Of a stretch of 64,000 nucleotides of DNA, positions 46,246 through 54,288 are shown piece by piece. Each line of letters begins with the position of its first letter. Positions within the stretch are counted from its first letter, which is position 1. The notes beneath the pieces are model-generated. The model made no database searches, was not told the origin of the DNA, and saw only the letters and a program-made list of their open reading frames with translations. The stretch lies in the NCBI RefSeq assembly GCF_009674725.1, contig NZ_WKKH01000016.1, positions 1 to 64,000 on the forward strand, written 5' to 3'. The position numbers and the translations under genes are program-made. The stretch is from Pedobacter petrophilus. Lineage in GTDB: Bacteria > Bacteroidota > Bacteroidia > Sphingobacteriales > Sphingobacteriaceae.

Positions 46246-46911
46246 ATGAGAAAATATTTAAAACCAATTTTACTTTATACCCTGCTGATCAATTCAGTAA
46301 GTGCCTTCAGTCAAACGAAAGAAGTAGTTGCACCTGAGGAAATTTTAACCAAAGCAAAAGAATGGGTTTCGGCGTTAAATCTAACCGATGCCGGCAAGAA
46401 AACCGCTGTCCAGCATGTAATTGCTACGCATCTAACTACAATAAGAAACTGGCATAACGACCATCCCTCATCAACAGTGCCTGATGGAATAAATCCGGTT
46501 ACCGGAAATAAATTAAGTGATTTAGATAAGCAGATTATTGCAGATTCTGCCATTCCATCAACCGTTCATAAAACATTAATGGATGGCTTAAATCAGACAT
46601 TATCACCTGAACAGGTAGAAGCTGTTCTTGATCAATACACCATTGGAAAAGTCGCTTTCACTATGAAAGGTTATCAAGCGATTGTTCCGGATTTAACCGG
46701 TGATGAAGAAGCTAAGATTTTGGCCTATATGAAACAAGCCCGGGAACAAGCGGTAGATTATAAGAACATGAAGGAAATTTCGGCAATATTTGAAATTTAT
46801 AAAACGAAATCGGAGCAAATGTTGAATAATAACGGGCGCAGCTGGAGAGCTTTATACAGCGCTTATACGAAGAAAATAAAGGAAGAGAAAGCAAATAAGG
46901 CAAAACAGTAG
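46246..46911 (+). CDS. Secreted DUF3826 protein (second of two)
   Basis: 221 aa with a signal peptide ending SAFSQ. Helical throughout; KEWVSALNLTDAGKKTAVQHVI opens the mature part like KIVVGLGITDQHKSEKVRNLI of the first copy. TMKGYQAIVPDLTGDEEAKIL matches TYKAYQEEILTLTDDQKKQIL, and YMKQAREQAVDYKNMKE matches WLTEAREHAMDAESSDK. So the two are real but distant paralogues. Role unknown; the family may bind pectin oligosaccharides or enzymes in the periplasm, which is speculation. It sits in an enzyme run, unlike the first copy. Confidence 0.75.
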   Translation: MRKYLKPILLYTLLINSVSAFSQTKEVVAPEEILTKAKEWVSALNLTDAGKKTAVQHVIATHLTTIRNWHNDHPSSTVPDGINPVTGNKLSDLDKQIIADSAIPSTVHKTLMDGLNQTLSPEQVEAVLDQYTIGKVAFTMKGYQAIVPDLTGDEEAKILAYMKQAREQAVDYKNMKEISAIFEIYKTKSEQMLNNNGRSWRALYSAYTKKIKEEKANKAKQ

Positions 46912-46923
46912 TAGGATATTTTT

Positions 46924-46950
46924 GCTCCCTCGCAATGACGACCGTTCATA
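46924..46950. repeat. Short CTCGCAATGACGACCG repeat
   Basis: CTCGCAATGACGACCGTTCA then TAGTTAATCGG. One arm of the CGTCATTGCG family; the TGACGACCGTTCATAGTT part is also present in the 410-bp repeat units (about 770-780), linking the two repeat types. Confidence 0.6.
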
Positions 46951-46973
46951 GTTAATCGGTAAAAAAGAATATT

Positions 46974-48110
46974 ATGTTAAAAAGAAAAATATACATCATC
47001 CTCAATTTGATTTTTGCAACAGCAATAACGGCCAATGCACAAATAGAGAAGTGGCAAACGGGAATCGTAAAACAAGAATTCTTATATGATCAGGCACCAT
47101 TTCCATCCTGCCATTCTGCAACAATTGCGGAAACGCCAACAGGTTTAGTGGCTTCTTTTTTTGGGGGAACAAAAGAAAGAAACCCTGATGTGGAGATTTA
47201 CATTAGTCGATTTGTTAACGGCAAATGGCTGGCACCGGTTTCAGTAGCCAACGGCATTCAACCAGAGGGAAAAAGGTTACCAACCTGGAATCCTGTACTT
47301 TATCAGGTACCAGGAGGCGAATTAATCTTGTTCTACAAAATCGGACCTAAACCATCTGAATGGTGGGGTTTAATGAAAACCTCGGAAGATGGTGGGGTCA
47401 CCTGGTCTGAGGCAACAAAATTACCCGATGGCTCCATCGGACCGGTAAAAAACAAGCCTGTACTTTTAAGTAACGGGAATCTTTTCGCGCCATCGAGCCG
47501 GGAGGGAGATGGCTGGAAGATTCATTTTGAAGTGACTAACGATAACGGAAAGACCTGGCGAACCATTGGCCCTTTAAATGAAAATGGCATTAAGGCCATT
47601 CAACCTAGCATTTTAAAACATAGGAATGGCAAACTTCAAATTTTAGCAAGGACCGCCAACAGGGCAATTGCAGAATCCTGGTCAGATGATAATGGCGAAA
47701 CCTGGTCGCCAATGACGAAGACCACCTTACCCAATAACAATTCAGGAACTGATGCGGTAACCATGATAGATGGCCGGCATGTGCTGGTCTATAACCACGT
47801 TCTGCCTTCGGGTACTTTGGCAAAAGGAGCAAGGACGCCACTGAATGTTTCTGTTTCAAAAGATGGAAAGGAATGGTCGGCAGCGCTTATTCTCGAAGAT
47901 TCGCCGATTAGCCAATATTCTTACCCGGCAGTAATTCAAACCTCAGACGGGATGTTGCATTTTATTTACACCTGGAGAAGGCAAAAAATTAAACACGTTG
48001 TGGTGGACCCTGCTAAACTAAAACTGAAGAAAATAAAAAACGGAATCTGGCCAAAATTAAAGGGTTATACAGCTCCGGTAATTACCGAAACTAAAAGCGA
48101 GGAGCCATGA
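46974..48110 (+). CDS. Secreted sialidase-fold (BNR/Asp-box) protein
   Basis: 378 aa with a signal peptide ending TANAQ. A six-bladed propeller with Asp boxes at SEDGGVTW, TNDNGKTW, SDDNGETW and a weaker SKDGKEW. The N-terminal QAPFPSCHSATIAETPTG and the SYPAVIQTSDGMLHFIYTWRR end are typical of the BNR_2 type sialidase-like proteins of Bacteroidota. Whether it acts on sialic acid is doubtful in a pectin locus; the fold also serves KDO/DHA and other keto-acid sugars, so an RG-II keto-sugar is possible. It overlaps the next gene by ATGA. Fold sure, substrate open. Confidence 0.75.
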   Translation: MLKRKIYIILNLIFATAITANAQIEKWQTGIVKQEFLYDQAPFPSCHSATIAETPTGLVASFFGGTKERNPDVEIYISRFVNGKWLAPVSVANGIQPEGKRLPTWNPVLYQVPGGELILFYKIGPKPSEWWGLMKTSEDGGVTWSEATKLPDGSIGPVKNKPVLLSNGNLFAPSSREGDGWKIHFEVTNDNGKTWRTIGPLNENGIKAIQPSILKHRNGKLQILARTANRAIAESWSDDNGETWSPMTKTTLPNNNSGTDAVTMIDGRHVLVYNHVLPSGTLAKGARTPLNVSVSKDGKEWSAALILEDSPISQYSYPAVIQTSDGMLHFIYTWRRQKIKHVVVDPAKLKLKKIKNGIWPKLKGYTAPVITETKSEEP

Positions 48111-49600
48111 GAAAAGTAATTTTTGCTTATACGAAAAATAGGAAAAAGGGTTTTTATGGGCCATGCTATCCCCCTTCGGAGGGGGCAGGGGGAGGATCTT
48201 TTACTAAGTTTGCTTTACTTGCACTAACATGTTTCTTTTCTTTTTTTCAACTTCCCGCCCAAACTCAAAATACCGATAACTTATATAAAAAACCGCTTGA
48301 GGTGGTGATTAAAGAAATTCAAAGCCGATTCAAAGTTCAGATCAAATATTCTGCACCACAGGTAAAAGATAAATGGGTGAACTATGCAGACTGGCGCTTT
48401 CGTGCGAATGTGGATGAAACTTTGCGTAACGTATTAGCGCCGCTGGATATGAAAGTAAACCAGGAGAAGGCAGGCGTTTATAAGCTTAAAGAATACGAAT
48501 ATTACCGCTGGGAAGTTCAGGATGGTTGGGCATACCTGGATGAATTAGCTTCCAGATATACTGATAAGGCAAGCTGGGAAAAAAGAAAAGATTCCATTAA
48601 ACCACAGCTTTATCAGGCATTACAACTCGCGCCGCTACCCGCAAAACCAAATTCGAAACCAATTATAACAACTAAAAGAATTTTTAATGGTTATTCAGTT
48701 GAGAACATTGCGCTGGAGATTTTACCGGGCGTCTGGATCAACGGTTCGTTGTATAAGCCGCTGAAAAACAAAGGTAAAATTCCACTTGTATTAAGTCCTG
48801 ATGGACATTGGGCGCAGCAGCGTTACCGTGCAGATTGCCAGATTCGCTGTGCAACTATTGCAAAAATGGGGGCCATGGCTTTTAGTTATGATCTCTTTGC
48901 CTGGGGCGAATCTATGCTGCAGTTCAAATATGAAGACCATCGCCGAAGCTTAGCACAAGCGGTGCAAACTTTAGGTGGTATCAGAATTCTGGATTATTTT
49001 ACTTCGCTAAAAGAAACAGACACAACAAGGATAGGTATTAGCGGTGGCTCTGGTGCAGGCAGTCATTCTATTTTGATGACGGCTCTGGACAATAGAATTA
49101 AACTTAGCGCACCTGTGGTAGCCATGTCATCCTATTTTTATGGTGGTTGTCCTTGCGAAAGCGGGATGCCAGTTCATCAATGTGGCGGAGGAACTGATAA
49201 TGTAGAATTGGCGGCAATGGCAGCGCCGAGACCTCAGTTATTGGTGTCAGACGGTAGTGACTGGACCGCGCATACGCCTGAACATGATTTTCCTTATCTA
49301 CAAAAAATGTATGGTTATTATGGTGTAGCTAATCAGGTTGAAAATGTTCATTTGCCAACGGAAGGTCACGATTTTGGCGTGAATAAACGCATCGCGCTAT
49401 ATGATTTTCTGATTAAAAACTTCAAGCTAAATGGTGCTGCGGTAAAAGATAAAGCAGGTAAATACGATGAAAGTAAAGTCACAATTGAGAAAGAAACTGC
49501 GCTATATGTTTTTGGTGATAAAGGCGAGCGGTTACCTAAAAATGCGGTAATGGGATTTGAAAATTTAGCAAAGATGTTTTCTGCAGGCGCAACAAAATAA
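48107..49600 (+). CDS. Secreted acetyl-esterase-type alpha/beta hydrolase with N-terminal STN/DUF4974-like domain
   Basis: 497 aa. The signal core FALLALTCFFSFFQLPAQ comes at ~35-52 after an unusual N-terminus whose residues 21-30 (YPPSEGAGGG) encode a dispersed repeat. Residues ~58-128 (KKPLEVVIKEIQSRFKVQIK, ANVDETLRNVLAPLDMKV) resemble the STN or FecR C-terminal DUF4974 fold, which is not expected on an esterase. Then comes an alpha/beta hydrolase: GISGGSGAG with nucleophile S315, and GHDFGVN with H421. Likely removes acetyl or similar esters from pectin. The ATGA overlap with the upstream gene supports this start. The architecture is unusual. Confidence 0.78.
   Translation: MRKVIFAYTKNRKKGFYGPCYPPSEGAGGGSFTKFALLALTCFFSFFQLPAQTQNTDNLYKKPLEVVIKEIQSRFKVQIKYSAPQVKDKWVNYADWRFRANVDETLRNVLAPLDMKVNQEKAGVYKLKEYEYYRWEVQDGWAYLDELASRYTDKASWEKRKDSIKPQLYQALQLAPLPAKPNSKPIITTKRIFNGYSVENIALEILPGVWINGSLYKPLKNKGKIPLVLSPDGHWAQQRYRADCQIRCATIAKMGAMAFSYDLFAWGESMLQFKYEDHRRSLAQAVQTLGGIRILDYFTSLKETDTTRIGISGGSGAGSHSILMTALDNRIKLSAPVVAMSSYFYGGCPCESGMPVHQCGGGTDNVELAAMAAPRPQLLVSDGSDWTAHTPEHDFPYLQKMYGYYGVANQVENVHLPTEGHDFGVNKRIALYDFLIKNFKLNGAAVKDKAGKYDESKVTIEKETALYVFGDKGERLPKNAVMGFENLAKMFSAGATK
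48167..48196. repeat. CCCCCTTCGGAGGGGGCAGGGG repeat inside a coding region
   Basis: TATCCCCCTTCGGAGGGGGC and AGGGGGAGG, a hairpin-forming repeat read in frame at the N-terminus of the esterase. Same family as 46085-46225 and 58105-58297. Confidence 0.8.
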
Positions 49601-49609
49601 ATAGGGATA

Positions 49610-50503
49610 ATGGAGCAAAACAGAAGAAAATTTATTGGTAATGTTACTTTGCTTACAGGTGCTTTGGTTCTTAGTAATCAATGGCTTATGGCTGCTGAAA
49701 AGCAGGATAGGTACAAAGTGGCCGTGATAGATCTGATGATTTTAAAGCGTCAGAAATTAAGTGCACTACCGCTCGCAAAGGAGATCGGCGCCGATGGTCT
49801 GGAGATTGATATGGGTGGTTTGGGAAATCGTGAAACTTTTGATAATAAACTTTCAGATCCTAAAATCAGACAAGAATATTTAGATCAGGCGAAATCACTC
49901 AATCTGGAGATTTGTTCATTGGCCATGACGGGATTTTATGCGCAATCTTTCGCTACGCGGCCAACGTACCAGAAAATGATTCAAGATTGTTTGGATACTG
50001 CTAACGCGATGCATGTAAAGGTTGTTTTTCTCCCCCTTGGCGTTCAGGGTGATTTAGTTAAAAATCCTGAACTACGCGCGCCAATTATAGAAAGATTAAA
50101 GGTGGCAGGTAAATTGGCTTCGAAGGCAGGCGTAGTGATTGGTATAGAAACGGCTTTAGATGCGGCAGGCGAATTAAAGCTCCTGAAAGATGTTGGTTCT
50201 AAACAGGTGAAAAGTTATTTTAATTTTTCAAATGCCATCAAGAACGGGAGGGATTTGCATCAGGAACTCAGAGTTTTAGGAAGGAAAAATATTGTTCAAA
50301 TCCACGCCACTAACGAAGATGGGGTTTGGTTAGAAAATGATCAGAAAATAAATCTGAAAAAGGTGAAAGTAACGCTTGATGAAATGGGTTGGAGCGGTTG
50401 GCTCGTGGTAGAGAGAAGTCGCGATGCAGCACAGCCGACAAATGTAAAATATAACTTCAGCGCCAACACGAAGTACTTAAAGTCTATTTTCCAACTGCTA
50501 TAA
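49610..50503 (+). CDS. Exported xylose-isomerase-like TIM-barrel protein (AP endonuclease 2 family)
   Basis: 297 aa. The N-terminus has RRKFIGN and a hydrophobic stretch, which looks like a twin-arginine signal and fits many exported members of this superfamily in Bacteroidota. The barrel shows LPLAKEIGADGLEIDMGGL, VIGIETALDAAGEL, NIVQIHATNEDG and GWLVVERS, where the Glu/His residues would hold a divalent metal. It likely isomerises or epimerises a sugar or keto-sugar. TAATG overlap with the next gene. A Gfo/Idh/MocA oxidoreductase two genes on suggests a redox/epimerase pathway. Confidence 0.75.
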   Translation: MEQNRRKFIGNVTLLTGALVLSNQWLMAAEKQDRYKVAVIDLMILKRQKLSALPLAKEIGADGLEIDMGGLGNRETFDNKLSDPKIRQEYLDQAKSLNLEICSLAMTGFYAQSFATRPTYQKMIQDCLDTANAMHVKVVFLPLGVQGDLVKNPELRAPIIERLKVAGKLASKAGVVIGIETALDAAGELKLLKDVGSKQVKSYFNFSNAIKNGRDLHQELRVLGRKNIVQIHATNEDGVWLENDQKINLKKVKVTLDEMGWSGWLVVERSRDAAQPTNVKYNFSANTKYLKSIFQLL

Positions 50504-53013
50504 TGAAACGAATTAGTCTGTTCATCTTGTTTATTTTTGTGGGAATGTTCCTTGAAGCTGGGGCGGTGGATATTTATGTATCACTTACGGGCGCAGAGAC
50601 AAATCCGGGTACGAAAGAAAAACCATTGGCATCACTCCATTCGGCCATTAGAAAAGCAAGGGAATTGCGCCGGCTGAAAGATCCTTCCATTAAAACTGGC
50701 ATCAGGATCATCATGGGTAACGGGGTTTATCAGCTAACCGAACCGATTGTATTGCGACCCGAGGATTCAGGAACAAAAGATAGTCCGACGGAAATTTTGG
50801 CACTGCCTGAAACAAAGGCCGTTTTAAGTGGCGGCATTGGTATTAATGGTTGGCGGAAACCAAATACCAATATTCCAGGTTTGCCAAAAGCATCAGCAGG
50901 CAAAGTTTGGGTTGCAAATTTGCCCCAACCTGGCGGGATTGATCTACCATTCAGGCAGCTTTGGGTGAACGGAAACAAGGCCACACGGGCAAAAAACTAC
51001 AACGGCGAGCAAATGGGCAGGATTTTATCATGGGATAAAAAGAACCAGACTTGCAAAATTCCCATTTCCCGCAATATCAATCTGACAAACATTAATGGAA
51101 TGGAAATGCTCATTCATCAATGGTGGGCGATTGCAAATCTTCGTATAAAAACCATCAAACGGGTTGGCAATGCCGCCGAACTTTCGTTTATGCAACCTGA
51201 AAGTAGAATCCAGTCTGAACACCCATGGCCTGCGCCGTGGATCTCTGAAAAGACCGGAAATTCTGCCTTTTACCTTTCCAATGCCATTCAGTTTTTAGAT
51301 GAACCCGGCGAATGGTTTCAAGATTTGCAAAATCACAAGCTTTATTACTGGCCAAGACCATCAGAAAACATGCTTAATGCAACTGTAATTGCGCCAGCCT
51401 TAGAAAACCTGGTTAAAATTGTGGGAACAATAGACCATCAGGTGGCTAATATTAGTTTTAAGAATATCTCTTTCGAACATTCAACCTGGCTCCGGCCATC
51501 GCAACAGGGCCATGTGCCACACCAGGCAGGGATGTATATGGTCGATGCGTATAAACTTCAAATCCCGGGAACAGCAGATAAGGCTGCGCTCGAAAATCAG
51601 GCTTGGGTGGGCCGGCCGGCAGCGGCCGTTGAAGTAAATTATGCAAACAACACGTCATTTGAATCCTGTCGGTTTGAACACCTGGCCTCTACAGGTTTAG
51701 ATTATAAAAAAGGGACATCACATAATTTAATTAAAGGAAATCTCTTTAAGGATATTGGTGGTTCAGCGATTCTTGTCGGAACGTTTTCTGACGAAGCTAC
51801 GGAAGTTCATTTACCGTATAATCCGTCTGATCAGCGGGAAATCTCGACCAACGATACCATCGAGAACAATTTGATCACCGATGTAACCAACGAAGACTGG
51901 GGTGCAGTTGGCATTGGCGCAGGTTACGTTCGAGGAATCGACATCCGCCATAATGAAATCAGTGATGTTTCTTATTCCGGAATTAGTGTAGGCTGGGGCT
52001 GGACTAAAACTCAAAACGCAATGAAGAATAATACCATCGCCGGAAACAGGATTCATCATTATGGCAAACACATGTATGATGTTGCCGGTATCTATACTTT
52101 ATCTGCACAACTACATTCTATTATAAATGAGAATGTTGTAGATAGTATTTATAAAGCACCATATGCCCATCTTCCCGAACATTGGTTTTACCTATATACA
52201 GATGAAGGCTCATCTTATTTTACCATAAAGGATAATTGGACACCAGCTGAGAAGTATTTGCAAAATGCAAACGGGCCCGGTAACCTCTGGCAAAACAATG
52301 GTCCGAAGGTAGCGGAGCATATCAAACAGAACGCTGGTCTGGAGAAACCTTATCAGTATTTACGGAAAGAAAAATCAATTTATTCGAAGAGCGGAATCAA
52401 CAAAGCCATCGAAAAATCTGCTGTATTCGAACTGATTTTTAAAAATGCTGATCTTCCGGGGAACAAGGAATTGGAGACTTTCGCCAAAGAAAATAATCTT
52501 TTACCTGCTGCAATTTATAAGTGGAATAATCGCCTGGTGGTTTATACTACAAGCTTAAAAACAGAAAGTTTGCAGCAAACGTTGAAGCGCTTAAATGCTT
52601 CTGAAATTAAGCTGTATGAGGATTTGATTTACGATTTCAAAAGGGAGAAAAATTGTGGTGATTCGACCGTAGAGGAATGGGATAATATCATCTTATCCGC
52701 AAATTTAGTTAAAGACAAAAAACTGCAAGACGAGTATCTTGATTATCATCAGACGCAGTTTGAAAAGTGGCCTGAGGTTTCAAAGGGATTTTGTAATGCA
52801 CAATTTCAGCGCCTGGCTATTTTTAAAAAGGATAGACAATTGATGCTGATGATCAGTATTTCGAAAGGGAAAAAGCTAGACGATTTGAACCCTAAAACCA
52901 CTTTAAACAATCCAAGAGTGGATGAATGGAATGCTATAATGAAAAAATACCAGGAGGGAATTGAAGGTGCAAAACCTGAGGAGGTTTGGGTTTTCTTTAA
53001 ACCGATAGCGTAG
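50503..53013 (+). CDS. Secreted GH141-like beta-helix enzyme fused to C-terminal L-rhamnose/L-fucose mutarotase domain
   Basis: 836 aa with a signal peptide ending MFLEAGA. Residues ~22-620 form a right-handed beta-helix; VDIYVSLTGAETNPGTKEKP and GNGVYQLTEPIVLRPEDSG are typical of GH141 (alpha-L-fucosidase or xylanase). Residues 726-836 match the mutarotase at 1971-2300: EYLDYH (H749), KWPE (755-758), DEWNAIMKKYQ (807-817) and AKPEEVW (823-829). Residues ~640-725 look like a second, degenerate ferredoxin-like unit (FELIFKNADLPGN, NRLVVYTTSL). An exported mutarotase domain on a fucosidase-type enzyme would speed anomer equilibration at release. The domain split is seen in sequence; the coupling is inference. 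Confidence 0.82.
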   Translation: MKRISLFILFIFVGMFLEAGAVDIYVSLTGAETNPGTKEKPLASLHSAIRKARELRRLKDPSIKTGIRIIMGNGVYQLTEPIVLRPEDSGTKDSPTEILALPETKAVLSGGIGINGWRKPNTNIPGLPKASAGKVWVANLPQPGGIDLPFRQLWVNGNKATRAKNYNGEQMGRILSWDKKNQTCKIPISRNINLTNINGMEMLIHQWWAIANLRIKTIKRVGNAAELSFMQPESRIQSEHPWPAPWISEKTGNSAFYLSNAIQFLDEPGEWFQDLQNHKLYYWPRPSENMLNATVIAPALENLVKIVGTIDHQVANISFKNISFEHSTWLRPSQQGHVPHQAGMYMVDAYKLQIPGTADKAALENQAWVGRPAAAVEVNYANNTSFESCRFEHLASTGLDYKKGTSHNLIKGNLFKDIGGSAILVGTFSDEATEVHLPYNPSDQREISTNDTIENNLITDVTNEDWGAVGIGAGYVRGIDIRHNEISDVSYSGISVGWGWTKTQNAMKNNTIAGNRIHHYGKHMYDVAGIYTLSAQLHSIINENVVDSIYKAPYAHLPEHWFYLYTDEGSSYFTIKDNWTPAEKYLQNANGPGNLWQNNGPKVAEHIKQNAGLEKPYQYLRKEKSIYSKSGINKAIEKSAVFELIFKNADLPGNKELETFAKENNLLPAAIYKWNNRLVVYTTSLKTESLQQTLKRLNASEIKLYEDLIYDFKREKNCGDSTVEEWDNIILSANLVKDKKLQDEYLDYHQTQFEKWPEVSKGFCNAQFQRLAIFKKDRQLMLMISISKGKKLDDLNPKTTLNNPRVDEWNAIMKKYQEGIEGAKPEEVWVFFKPIA

Positions 53014-53054
53014 CAATGACAGAAAAGTAATAAAAATAAACGCTAAATATAGAT

Positions 53055-54140
53055 ATGTTAAGATTAGGAATTTTAGGATTAGGAGAAGGCAGAAGTACCA
53101 TTTCGGCCTCGTTAGCGAGCAAGAAGTTTAAGCTCATCCAGATATGCGACGCCAATAAAAAGCTTTGTGAAGAACGGGCGCTTGAGTTCGATTTTCATAA
53201 CTGGACCACCAGCTACGAAGATATGTTAACCAGTGATAAAATCGACATGATTGCGATTTACACACCCGATCATCTGCATTTCGGGCACATTAAACTGGCA
53301 CTCGAACACGGTAAACATGTGGTTTGTACAAAGCCTTTTATTGATGATTTATCTCAGGCGAACGAATTGCTCGAACTGAGCAAAAAGTCCAGGAAGAAGA
53401 TTTTTGTTGGCCAGAGCTCACGTTTTTTCGAACCTGCTATGCGCCAGAAGAAAGATTTCGATAAGGGTTTAATTGGTGAACTTATCACGATAGAAAGTTA
53501 TTACCATGCCGATCACCGCTGGTTTTTAGAAAAAGGATGGTCGCTGAAACAATCATTTAAATGGTTGTATGGCGGATTAAGTCATCCTGTTGACTTTGTC
53601 CGCTGGTATATGCCGAATATAGATGAAGTAATGGGCTATGGAATGTTGAGTAGCAACGGTTTAAAGGCTGGTTTAAAAAATCAGGATACCATGCACTTTA
53701 TTTTCAAAGCGAAAGATGGCAGAATTGCCAGAGTGAGTGGGGCGTATACCGGGCCAACCCAACCCGCCAGCCGCGATAGTGGAATGAGTTGCATTCTGCG
53801 TGGAACAGAAGGTGCCAGTCAGGCCGATTACCACGAGTTGCGATATGCAGTGACCACAAAAACAGGCGAAGAAAAAATTGTTACCTGGGGCGATGCTACC
53901 TTGAAGCACTATTTCCGTTTTGAGGGTCAAAGTCATCACGCCGGTGAATATCAGAATTACCTGGATTATTTCGCCGATAGTATTAATAACAAATTTACGG
54001 CCTATCCTGATCTGAAAGAAGGTATTGGAACGGTGGCATTGCTCCAGGCGATGGATAAATCGATGGAAACCGGATTGCCTGTAAAAGTTGATGAAATTCT
54101 AAAAGCAAATCATATTAGCAGAGAATCGATCGGGCTGTAA
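53055..54140 (+). CDS. Gfo/Idh/MocA family sugar oxidoreductase
   Basis: 361 aa, no signal peptide. Rossmann start MLRLGILGLGEGR; the EKP motif of the family appears as CTKPFIDD, with the Glu replaced. ADHRWFLEKGWSLKQSFKWL and YGGLSHPVDFVRWYMP give the conserved substrate-domain region, and QSHHAGEYQNYLDYFADSI the C-terminal part. NAD(P)-dependent oxidation or reduction of a sugar, substrate unknown. It lies between the exported isomerase-like and fusion genes and a sodium symporter, so it may act on a sugar brought in by that symporter. Confidence 0.85.
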   Translation: MLRLGILGLGEGRSTISASLASKKFKLIQICDANKKLCEERALEFDFHNWTTSYEDMLTSDKIDMIAIYTPDHLHFGHIKLALEHGKHVVCTKPFIDDLSQANELLELSKKSRKKIFVGQSSRFFEPAMRQKKDFDKGLIGELITIESYYHADHRWFLEKGWSLKQSFKWLYGGLSHPVDFVRWYMPNIDEVMGYGMLSSNGLKAGLKNQDTMHFIFKAKDGRIARVSGAYTGPTQPASRDSGMSCILRGTEGASQADYHELRYAVTTKTGEEKIVTWGDATLKHYFRFEGQSHHAGEYQNYLDYFADSINNKFTAYPDLKEGIGTVALLQAMDKSMETGLPVKVDEILKANHISRESIGL

Positions 54141-54154
54141 TTGTTTGCTTATTT

Positions 54155-54262
54155 GCTACGGAGATACCGAAGAACACGGAAATAAAACAAGCCATGGTTT
54201 GTGTCTTCACGAACCAACAAGAATAAAAGTAGCTCCGTGAATACTGTGATTCCATGGCGAAA
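54155..54262. repeat. Inverted pair of CTACGGAGATACCGAAGAACACGG-type repeats
   Basis: CTACGGAGATACCGAAGAAC then ACGGAAATAAAACAAG at about 54157-54192; the reverse-complement pattern GTAGCTCCGTGAATACTGTG then ATTCCATGG follows at about 54230-54258. A dispersed intergenic repeat type between the oxidoreductase and symporter genes. Confidence 0.6.
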
Positions 54263-54288
54263 ATAGAAAAACTAACCAAAGTAAATCA

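Noticed and set aside
46974..48110. True sialidase for host sialic acid
   Set aside because: Asp boxes only prove the propeller fold. No sialic acid transporter or NanE/NagA-type genes are present, and the locus is pectin-directed.
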